From the NCBI GenBank assembly GCA_018105865.1, contig CM030834.1:2353628-2417627 (forward strand): a DNA stretch of 64,000 nt, given 5' to 3'. The DNA is from Metaphire vulgaris. Taxonomy: Eukaryota; Annelida; Clitellata; Crassiclitellata; Megascolecidae. A program made the position numbers and the translations under genes. The notes under the pieces were generated by a model. That model saw only the letters and a program-made list of their open reading frames with translations, ran no database searches and was not told where the DNA came from. Positions 46,701 to 58,700 of the stretch are shown here, piece after piece; within the stretch, counting starts at the first letter, position 1; each line of letters begins with the position of its first letter.

Positions 46701-49700
46701 GACAAGGACAAAGACTTCAAATTGGTCCTTAAGGAGTCCTTAAGGACAAGGACCAGGACAAGGATTAACATCACTGCGCGCTTGAACTTAAACATGTCTC
46801 TAATATTAAACAAACCTTACCTTTTGTCCAATATTCAGATATAAACGAGTGTGTCAGTGGTGAATCCGAATGCGACTTGATGTCAACTGATTGTATCAAC
46901 ACAATTGGGAACTACACATGCGACTGCAGGAACGGATTCACGTATCTCAATGGAGCGACATGTCTGGGTAAGATGCACAATTGAAAGATGACTTGATTGA
47001 CTACTAGTGTGTCGAAGCGGCTTTCTAACTCTATGGCTCCTACTCGTCCGTTCTCTGTCTGCAGGGTTCCTTGGAACAATTATGGGGATGTTTGGCACAT
47101 TTCCTACATTGTTCTGAAGATAGATGCCCATCTGTCAAACCATTCAACAGCGAACAGTGGTTCGCTGCTTTAGCCGAAGGGCATTGGTAATCATTGAACA
47201 CTGCCATTGAACACTGGAATGTCAATAATTGGTTCAGAGTGTCCAATAGCATACCTCGTGTGACACTGACCGCGGCTTCCATTTGGTTTGGCGGTCACAA
47301 AAGCAATAAAATGGGCGGTCACCTGCTCCGAATGCCTACACTGTAGACATAGACAATGGAAACCCCAAAAGCGAGTTTACGGTGAATAGTAAAAGGTAGC
47401 AAAAGCCGCTTTTGCGGCTTTGCGAGTCGACAGGGCTAAGCTTTCTAATGATCGATTCCTATCTTGTTTGAAGAACATGGTGCATGTCCATCAACCAATC
47501 AGCCTCTGCACGCCACTGCCTTTAGGCACATACATCGCCCCGTTGCCGCTGCCTCGCTCACTCATAGTTTTCTGCATTTGTTTGTTTGATAGTTTTATAG
47601 GTTGACATCTTGACATAACGAAAAATGGCGACGATTTTTCTTAGTCCTCATGCCTTCTTAATGCGATGGCCAGTTTTAATACGGCGGCCAGCCAGATGCC
47701 AACCCTCGCTACGTGCGTCTAAGACATTTTTGTCTCACTTTCACTTTTTCTGTTCACCTAAAGAAAGAGACATTTACTGTTTGCGATAGCAACTGTCTTT
47801 GTAGCATATTTTAGTTATTCTCTGCAATTTTTTAATTCTTGTTTTCCTCGCGTAGCCCCCGGGCAGCAGCTTCCGTACCCCTAGGGGTACGTTTACCACC
47901 GGTTGACAATCTCTGTGCTAAAGCATGCTGGTCGACTGTTGCTCCTTATACGATGGAAGATTTATGTTCTAAACGTATACATTGTACATGGTAGACGTGG
48001 ATGAATGTGAAAGCGGAGAACATCTTTGCGACAATTCAACCACCATTTGCATTAATAGTGACGGAAGTTACCACTGCGTCTGCAGAACTGGATATGCAAG
48101 AGAAAACGAGACTCTATGTTCAGGTATCATGCTCAATTAAGCCTAATTGTTTAGAAAATGCTTTGGAAATGCTTTAGAAAATGCTTTGGGCTAAATGCTT
48201 TGTGTTTCGCAAACGTTTTGTCATCTCATTCGTTCATTTCACTTGTCATGAAGGATATCTTCAAACAATTAATCGGATTCTTTAACAAATAACTGGGGTG
48301 ATGAAAATTTCCTAAAGTCCGAAAACCCGCTTGAACTTAAACATGTCTCTAGTATTAAACAAACCTTACCTTTTGCCCAATATTCAGATATAAACGAGTG
48401 TTTCAGAGGTGAATCCGAATGCGATTTGATGTCAACTGATTGTATCAACACAATTGGAAACTACACATGCGACTGCAGGAACGGATTCACGTATTTCAAT
48501 GAAACGACATGTGTGGGTAAGATGCACAATTGAAAGAAAACTCGATTGACTACTAGTGTGTCGAAGCAGCTTTCTAAGCTTTCTAGCGATCGATATCTAT
48601 CTTGTTTGAACAACTTGGTGCACGAGCATCAACCAATCAGCCTCTGCACGCCACTGCCTTTAGGCACATACATCGCCCCGTTGCCGCTGCCTCGCTCACT
48701 CATAGTTTTCTGCATTTGTTTGTTTGATAGTTTTATAGGTTGACATCTTGACATAACGAAAAATGGCGACGATTTTTCTTAGTCCTCATGCCTTCTTAAT
48801 GCGATGGCCAGTTTTAATACGGCGGCCAGCCAGATGCCAACCCTCGCTACGTGCGTCTAAGACATTTTTGTCTCACTTTCACTTTTTCTGTTCACCTAAA
48901 GAAAGAGACATTTACTGTTTGCGATAGCAACTGTCTTTGTAGCATATTTTAGTTATTCTCTGCAATTTTTTAATTCTTGTTTTCCTCGCGTAGCCCCCGG
49001 GCAGCAGCTTCCGTACCCCTAGGGGTACGTTTACCACCGGTTGACAATCTCTGTGCTAAAGCATGCTGGTCGACTGTTGCTCCTTATACGATGGAAGATT
49101 TATGTTCTAAACGTATACATTGTACATGGTAGACGTGGATGAATGTGAAAGCGGAGAACATCTTTGCGACAATTCAACCACCATTTGCATTAATAGTGAC
49201 GGAAGTTACCACTGCGTCTGCAGAACTGGATATGCAAGAAAAACGAGACTCTATGTTCAGGTATCATGCTCAATTAAGCCTAATTGTTTAGAAAATGCTT
49301 TGGAAATGCTTTAGAAAATGCTTTGGGCTAAATGCTTTGTGTTTCGCAAACGTTTTGTCATCTCATTCGTTCATTTCACTTGTCATGAAGGATATCTTCA
49401 AACAATTAATCGGATTCTTTAACAAATAACTGGGGTGATGAAAATTTCCTAAAGTCCGAAAACCCGCTTGAACTTAAACATGTCTCTAGTATTAAACAAA
49501 CCTTACCTTTTGCCCAATATTCAGATATAAACGAGTGTTTCAGAGGTGAATCCGAATGCGATTTGATGTCAACTGATTGTATCAACACAATTGGAAACTA
49601 CACATGCGACTGCAGGAACGGATTCACGTATCTCAATGAAACGACATGTGTGGGTAAGATGCACAATTGAAAGAAAACTCGATTGACTACTAGTGTGTCG

Positions 49701-52700
49701 AAGCAGCTTTCTAAGCTTTCTAGCGATCGATATCTATCTTGTTTGAACAACTTGGTGCACGAGCATCAACCAATCAGCCTCTGCACGCCACTGCCTTTAG
49801 GCACATACATCGCCTCGTTGTCGCTGCCTCGCTCACTCATAGTTTTCTGCGTTTCTTTGTTTGATAGTTTTATAGGTTGACAACTTGACATAACGAAAAA
49901 TGGCGACGATCTTTCTTAGTCCTCATGCCTTCTTAATACGATGGCCAGTTTTAATACGGCTGCCAGCCAGATGCCAACCCACGCTACGTGCGTCTAAGAC
50001 ATTTTTGTCTCACTTTCACTTTTTCCGGTTCACCTAAAGAAAGAGACATTTACTGTTTGCGATAGCACCTGTCTTTGTATCATATTTTAGTTTTTCTCTA
50101 CAATTTTTGTATTTTTGTTTTCCTCGCGTAGCCCCCGGGCAGCAGCTCCCGTACCTCTAGAGGTACGTTTACCACCGGTTGACAACCTCTATGGTAAAGC
50201 TTTCTGGTTGACCGTTGCTCTTTATACGGGTGAAGATTTATGTTCTAGACGTGTACATTGTACATTGTAGACGTGGATGAATGTGAAAGTGGAGAACATC
50301 TTTGCGACAATTCAACCACCATTTGCATTAATAGTGACGGAAGTTACCACTGCGTCTGCAGAACTGGATATGAAAGAGAAAACGAGACTCTATGTTCAGG
50401 TATCATGCTCAAATAAGCATAATTGTTTAGAAAATGCTTTGGGCTAAGATAGTGTTTCTCAAACGTTTTGTCATCTCATTCGTTCATTTCACTTGTCCTG
50501 GAGGACATCTTCACATATTTAATCAGATTCTGTAACAAATAACTGGGGTGATGAAAATTTCCTAAAGTCCTTTCGATGTCTTGTCGCTGTCTCGAAAACG
50601 CGCTTGCAGTGATGTTAACAAGGACCGACCCCCCAAGGACGAGGATAAGGACAAGGACCGACCCTCCAAGGACGAGGATAAGGACAAGGACCGACCCTCC
50701 AAGGACGAGGATAAGGACAAGGACCGACCCTCCAAGGACAAGGATAAGGACAAGGACCAACCCTCCAAGGACGAGGACAAGGACGAGGACTTACCCCCCA
50801 AGCACAAGGACCACAAGGACTGACCTCTAAGGACAAGGATCAAGGACAAGGACCGACCTCTGTCAGACAAAAAGTTCAGAAAGGCAAAAACCAAAGACAA
50901 TTTCAATTTGAATCACAAAATTAGAAAAGCAAAAAAGAATGTTGTAAAACATAAACTAGTCAACAGCAATATTGCATTTCAAATAAACTAGTGTTTCCAA
51001 CAGCTGATCACTGAGTGATCAGTAATGCGCGCACGATGAGGTCTACTTATGAAACCGCTTTGCAAAAACACTCGTTAAACTGGAGCCGACATCGCAGGGC
51101 AACAAAGAATTCTGGCTTATTCTGCTAAAGAATCAACTCCTCATGAAACTGGTATTATAAAGGAAAGTCCTCAACTGGTATAATAAAGGAAACAATGAAT
51201 ACACATTTCGAGTAACTTAAAGCAAGTATGTAAATATAAATCCACATACTACTCTTACCTTGGAACATTATTAACAAAAAACTTTTGAAAATGGTATACA
51301 AGTAATTTGGTCCTTATAAGGATTGTTCAAGGACTAAGTTACAAGGGCCAGGACAAGGACCGATCTGCAAAGACGAGGATAAGGACGAGGACCGAACCCC
51401 CAAGGACGAGGATAAGGACGAGGACTGACACCCCAAAGACGAGGACAAGGACAAAGACTTCATTTTGGTCCTTAAGGAGTCCTTAATTGGTCCTTAAGGA
51501 GTCCTTAAGGACAAGGACCAGGACAAGGATTAACATCACTGCGCGCTTGAACTTAAACATGTCTCTAATATTAAACAAACCTTACCGTTTGTCCAATATT
51601 CAGATATAAACGAGTGTGTCAGTGGTGAATCCGAATGCGACTTGATGTCAACTGATTGTATCAACACAATTGGGAACTACACATGCGACTGCAGGAACGG
51701 ATTCACGTATCTCAATGGAGCGACATGTCTGGGTAAGATGCACAATTGAAAGATGTCTTGATTGACTACTAGTGTGTCGAAGCGGCTTTCTAACGCTATG
51801 GCTCCTACTCGTCCGTTCTCTGTCTGCAGGGTTCCTTGGAACAATTATGGGGATGTTTGGCACATTTCCTACATTGTTCTGAAGATAGATGCCCATCTGT
51901 CAAACCATTCAACAGCGAACAACGGTTCGCTGCTTTAGCCGAAGGGCATTGGTAATCATTGAACACTGCCATTGAACACTGGAATGTCAATAATTGGCTC
52001 AGAGTGTCCAATAGCATACCTCGTGTGACACTGACCGCGGCTTCCATTTGGTTTGGCGGTCACAAAAGCAATAAAATGGGCGGTCACCTGCTCCGAATGC
52101 CTACACTGTAGACATAGACAATGGAAACCCCAAAAGCGAGTTTACGGTGAATAGTAAAAGGTAGCAAAAGCCGCTTTTGAGGCTTTGCGAGTCGACAGGG
52201 CTAAGCTTTCTAACGATCGATTTCTATCTTGTTTGAACAACTTGGTGCACGTGCATCAACCAATCAGCCTCTGCACGCCACTGCCTTTAGGCACATACAT
52301 CTCCCCGTTGCCGCTGCCTCACTCACTCATAGTTTTCTGCGTTTCTTTGTTTGATAGTTTTATAGGTTGACAACTTGACGTTACAAAAATGGCGACGATC
52401 TATCTTAGTCTTCATGCCTTCTTAATGCGATGGCCAGTTTTACTACGGCGGCCAGCCAGATGCCAACCCACGCTACGTGCGTCTAAGACATATTTGTCTC
52501 ACGTTCACTTTTTTCTGTTCACCTAAGGACCGAGACATTTACTGTTTGCGATAGCAACTGTCTTTGTAGCATATTTTATTTTTTCTCCGCAATTTTTTAA
52601 TTCTTGTTTTCCTCGCGTAGCCCCCGGGCAGCAGCTCCCGTACCCCTAGGGGTACGTTTACCACCGGTTGACAATCTCTGTGCTAAAGCTTGCTGGTTGA

Positions 52701-55700
52701 CTGTTGCTCCTTATACGATGGAAGATTTATGTTCTCAACGTATACATTGTACATTGTAGACGTGGATGAATGTGAAAGCGGAGAACATCTTTGTGACAAT
52801 TCAACCACCATTTGCATTAATAGTGACGGAAGTTACCACTGCCTCTGCAGAACTGGATATAAAAGAGAAAACGAGACTCTATGTTCAGGTATCATGCTCA
52901 ATTAAGCCTAATTGTTTAGAAAATGCGATGGGCTAAGATAGTGTTTTTCAAACGCTTTGTCATCTCATTCGTTCATTTCACTTGTCATGGAGGATATCTT
53001 CAAACATTTAATCCGATTCTTTAACAAATAACTGGGGTGATGAAAATTTCTTCAAGTTCTTTCCATGTCTTGTCGCTGTCTCGAAAACCCGCTTGAACTT
53101 AAAAGTGTTTCTAGTATTAAACAAACCTTACCTTCTGTCCAATATTCAGATATAAACGAGTGTGTCAGTGGTGAATCCGAATGCGACATGATGTCAACTG
53201 ATTGTATCAACACAATTGGGAACTACACATGCGATTGCAGGAACGGATTCACGTATCTCAATGGAGCGACATGTGTGGGTAAGATGCACAATTGAAAGAT
53301 AACTCGATTGACTACTAGTGTGTCGAAGCAGCTTTCTAACCCTGTCGCCCTATGGATCCTACGCGTCCGTCCCTGTCCCCAAGGTTCCTGGGGAAAATTT
53401 TGGGGATATTTGGCGCATTTCTTACATTGTTCTGAAGTTACCTGCCCATCTGTCAAACCATTCAACAGCGAACAATGGGTCGCTGCTTTAGCCGAACGAC
53501 ATTGACAATCATTGAACACTGCCATTGAACACTGGAATGTCAATAATTGTCGAGCCGACAGGGCTAAGCTTTCTAACGATCGATTTCTATTTTGTTTGAA
53601 CAATTTGGTGCACGTCCATCAACCAATCAGCCTCTGCACGCCACTGCCTTTAGGCACATACATCGCCACGTTGCCGATGCCTCGCTCACTCATAGTTTTC
53701 TGCGTTTCTCTGTTTGATAGTGTTATAGGTTGACAACTTTGAAAAACGAAAAATGGCGACGATCTTTCTTAGTCCTCATGCCTTCTTAATGCGATGGCCA
53801 GTTTTAATACGGAGGCCAGCCAGATGCCAACCCTCGCTACGTGCGTCTAAGACATGTTTGTCTCACGTTCACTTTTTTCTGTCCACCGAAAGAAAGGGTC
53901 ATTTACTGTTTGCGATAGCAACTGTCTTTGTAGCATATTTTAGTTATTCTCTGCAATTTTTAATTCATGTTTTTCCTCGCGTATCCCCTGGCAACAGCTT
54001 CCGTACCCCTAGGAGTACGTTTACCTCCGGTTGACAACCTCTTTGCTAAAGCTTGTTGGTTGACTGTTGCAGCTTGTTGGTTGACTGTTGCTCCTTACAC
54101 GATTGAAGATTTATGTTCTAAACGTATACATTGTACATTGTAGACTTGGATGAATGTGAAAGAGCAGAACATATTTGCGACAATTCAACCACCATTTGCA
54201 TTAATAGTGACGGAAGTTACCACTGCTTCTGCAGAACTGGATATGAAAGAGAAAACGAGACTCTATGCTCAGGTATCATGCTCAATTAAGCCTAATTGTT
54301 TAGAAAATGCGTTGGGCTAAGATATTGTTTCTCAAACTTTTTGTCATCTCATTCGTTCATTTCACTTGTCATGGAGGATATCTTCAAACATTTAATCAGA
54401 TTCTTTAACAAATAACTGGGGTGATGACAATTTCTTCAAATTCTTTCCATGTCTTGTCGTTGTCTCGAAAACCCGCTTGAACTTAAATATGTCTCTAATA
54501 TTAAACAAACCTTACCTTTTGTCCAAAATTCAGATATGAACGAGTGTGTCAGTGGTGAATCCGAATGCGACTTGATGTCAACGGATTGTATCAACACAAT
54601 TGGGAACTACACATGCGACTGCAGGAACGGATTCACGTATCTCAATGGAGCGACATGTGTGGGTAAGATGCACAATTGAAAGATGACTCGATTGACTACT
54701 AGTGTGTCGAAGCAGCTTTCTAACGCTGTCCCCCTATGGCTCCTACGCGTCCGTTCCCTGTCTCCATGGCTTCTGGGGAAAATTATGGGGATAATTGGCG
54801 CATTTCTTACATTGTTTTGAAGGACCTGCTCATCTGTCAAACCATTCAACAGCGAACAACGGTTCGCTGCTTTAGCCGAAGAGCATTGACAATCATTGAA
54901 CACTGCCATTGAACACTGGAATGTCAATAATTGGCTCAGAGTGTCCAATGGCATACCTCGTGTGACACTGACCGCGGCTTCCATTTGGTTGGGCAGTCAC
55001 AGAAGCAAATAAATGGGCGGTCACCTGCTCCGAATTCCTACCCTGGAGACATAGACAATGGAAACCTCAAAAGCGGCTTTACGGTGAATAGTAAAATGTA
55101 GCGAAAGCTGCTTTTGCTGCTTTGCGCGTCGACAAAGCTAAGCTTTCTAACGATCGATTTCTATCTTGTTTGAACAACTTGGTGCACGTCCATCAACCAA
55201 TCAGCCTCTGCACGCCACTGCCCTAGACACCTGCACACTGCCCTAGATCTTTCTTAGTCATCATGCCTTCTTAATACGATTGCCAGTTTTATTGCGGCAG
55301 CCAGCCAGCTGCCAACCCACGCAACATGCGTCTAAGACGTTTTTGTCTCACGTTCACTTTTTTCTGTCCACCGAAAGAAAGAGACATTTACTGTTTGCGA
55401 TAGCAACTGTCTTTGTAGCATATTTTAGTTATTCTCTGCAATTTTTAATTCATGTTTGCCTCGCGTACCCCCTGGCAGCAGCTTCCGTACCCCTAGGGGT
55501 ACGTTTACCACCGGTTGACAATCTCTGTGCTAAAGCTTGCTGGTTGACTGTTGCTCCTTATACGGTAGTAGATTTATGTTCTAAACGTATACATTGTACA
55601 TTGTAGACGTGGATGAATGTGAAAGCAGAGAACATCTTTGCGACAATTCAACCACCATTTGCATTAATAGTGACGGAAGTTACCACTGCGTCTGCAGAAC

Positions 55701-58700
55701 TGGATATGAAAGAGAAAACGAGACTCTATGTTCAGGTATCATGCTCAATTAACCCTAATTTTTGGTAAAATGCTATGGGCTAAGATAGTGTTTCTCAGAC
55801 GTTTTGTCATCTCATTCGTTCATTGCATTTGTAAATGAGGATGCCTCAAACATTTAATCAGATTCTTTAACAAATAATTGGGGCGATGAAAATTTCATCA
55901 AGTTCTTTCCATGTCTTGTCGCTGTCTCGAAAACCCGCTTGAACTTAAGCATGTTTCTAATATTAAAAAACCTTACCTTTTGCCAAATATTCAGATGTAA
56001 ACGAGTGTGTCAGTGGTGAATCCGAATGCGATTTGATGTCAACTGATTGTATCAACACAATTGGAAACTACACATGCGACTGCAGGAACGGATTCACGTA
56101 TCTCAATGAAACGACATGTGTGGGTAAGATGCACAATTGAAAGATGACTCGATTGACTACTAGTGTGTCGCAGTAGCTTTCTAAGCTTTCTAACGATTTT
56201 TCTTAACACATGCTAACTTAGCCCGATAAGCCAATTTAAATCAGCTTATTAGCGGCATCTATGCTGAGGACATATCTAATTGCAACAATGAAGAATGCAG
56301 TTGCAATTGTTAGGAAAGATTGAGGCGAATTATTGTCAAGTTAAAGTTAACCTTTTTTTTGGCAACGTTCCCATATGGGAACATTGACAAACACTGCAAG
56401 AAATTGATGACTTACTCAAATATTTAATTACCACAAAGTAGATTATTTAAAAGAGTTATATGTGAGTGATAATAAAGTGGCCACCAAAGTTAGTAATATT
56501 AATTGTAACTGTGTACATTTTTGAAGAATAAGCCTCGAGCCATTAGAATTTCTGTCAAGTAATTTCATACATTTCGTCAAAGAGTGTTCCTGAAAGGCCA
56601 GGCATGTTTTTGAAGGTGTTTTTTTGAGTATTCTTTCAGTTTTGCAATAGCAGTGCTTGATAAACTGATACTTTTTGTTACAAGTTTGCATTTTTGCACA
56701 TAATGTGCATGTTAACCTTTATGTTCCCATATGGGAACGTTGCCGGATGACTGCATAAATGTGGTTTTACATCACTTGCGCAGGGATGGACACGTTATGG
56801 CATAAGGAGAAAAGCATTCAAGGTTTCCACTACAGGAGAAGCTATAGAGGCTGTCAGCTCAGTTTGCAACCCTGTAGCCATTGTGGTACTTCCGCCAGGA
56901 TCAGTGGCGACTCCAGGATTTGGCAAGTGGGGGGGGGCGTTGGGTTGGAAACTTCTATGCACTGGGGCCAGATATTTGTTGTCAGGTATGTATTAGTAAT
57001 TATAGGGTCCCAACAGGGGACCACTGGGGCCAGGCATTCAATAAGGAGGCACGGGCCCCCGGGCCTCCACGTGGAGCCGCCATTGACCAGCAGATGGAGA
57101 TCGAGGAGTTGACAGCGACTTGGAAAATGTTCTGGAAGATCTGAAAAATGAAGGTGCCTTTGAAACAGCCAGAGTACTTGAAACAGAAGTAAAGAAACAG
57201 AGAGTAGTGAGAGTTAAACAGAAGACTCCTGTGCGAAGGAAGAAAAGAGCCAACATTATTGGGCAAAGTGGAGAAAAGCCAGTATCTTTCACAAAAATCT
57301 TTGGAGACATTGTCTGAAAGAGGTGTTCGCGCATCAGGAACTGTGAGACACAACAGAATTGGTGATGCAAAACAACATCTCGTACCATCAAGCACAATGA
57401 AGACAAAGTCTGCCAGATGAAGCTTTGAATACTGTTGCAATAGGAAAGTTTTTGTCACAAAATTACTTGGTAATGCTGTGGTAAATGTTGCAAGCACCTG
57501 TCATACCCATAAGCCTGTTCTCTCTGTAAAACGCCACGTCAAAGGCAGCCCATAAGTTGCTGTCAACACAGCCACATGTAGAGAAGCGATACAATGAAGG
57601 TGTGGAAGGCGTCGACTTTATGTACCGACTACTCGCAGCCTACAGACCAACCATTCGGGGAAAGAAGTGGTGGTGACCACTGGTTCTGAATGTAGTCAAT
57701 GTGTATGTTGTGGCAGCATGGAGATTGCACTGCAGTGTTGCAGGACAGAAGCTTGATCATTTGACCTTTCTTCATGAAATTGCACTGTGTTTGCTGAAGA
57801 CCGAACTTGGTGAGCCAAGGCGCCAGGTTGGTGGAGGTCCATGTCCTGGCCTACCGGATAGTTTACGTTTTGAGGGGAGTTGGGCATCACAGAATGAGTT
57901 GTTCTCAGAGACGTTATGGCATGTGTCAAGGAAATACATGTATAAAAGTGTGCTAAATGTGATCCTCGTCTGCACTGTGATAAAGGAACAGCGTGCTTTG
58001 AAATGTATCACTCACATCCTTGATTTACAATCAGTGCGTTAGATTGTACACTTGATGCACAATTGCTGATCGTGTTTTAAAGTAATTTCTGTTCTTTTAT
58101 ATGCAGACAGTTGCATCTACAGGCTGCCTTAAAACATTATGAGCCATAAGACTTGATTACATGTACAGCGATTGACTTCATTGTTTGATATAATACAATA
58201 AATAATGGCATGTTCCCATATGGGAACATTGCACTCATCCGGCAACGTTCCCATATGGGAACATGCCCATATTTGGTCTGATAATCAATTATGAACAAAT
58301 ATACTTCAATTACGTGCTCAAATGGACACCCATGACACATAAAAATTGATTGTAAGGTTTTTTGTTTAAAAAAACTTTTGCCAAAAAAAAGGTTAAACTA
58401 GCTATGACAATTAGAACATTTGACAAGTCTCTAGGTGAATGTATTGAGTACAGAATGCGTGGCGCTTGAATCGGGTGCTTTGTGCAATAGACTATCATAG
58501 AGCTATATGCATTGAAAATGTGCATTCTGTTCTTGCAGAGAAACGACTCAAAGTCATCCTGGGCTCAAGTGTTGGAACATTTCTTGCAGTTGCTCTAATT
58601 GCAATTTTACTCACGTTCTTCTACTGGAAGAGGTTAATCAGTTGATCAATTGATTAATTATTTAGCGTAAAATTGTGCTTATCAAAAGCTATGGCAAAAT

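Noticed and set aside
48546..48743. 65-codon ORF repeated in each EGF unit intron
   Set aside because: It is kept only because the units are recent copies; it begins just after the I exon donor and shows no protein features.
50576..50906. Lysine-aspartate-rich repeat ORFs
   Set aside because: A 33-bp minisatellite inside a transposon is open in three frames. It lies within an intron and has no splice context.
56759..58042. Intact host gene in the long gene C intron
   Set aside because: The frames are broken pieces of a piggyBac transposase bounded by TTAA and perfect inverted ends.
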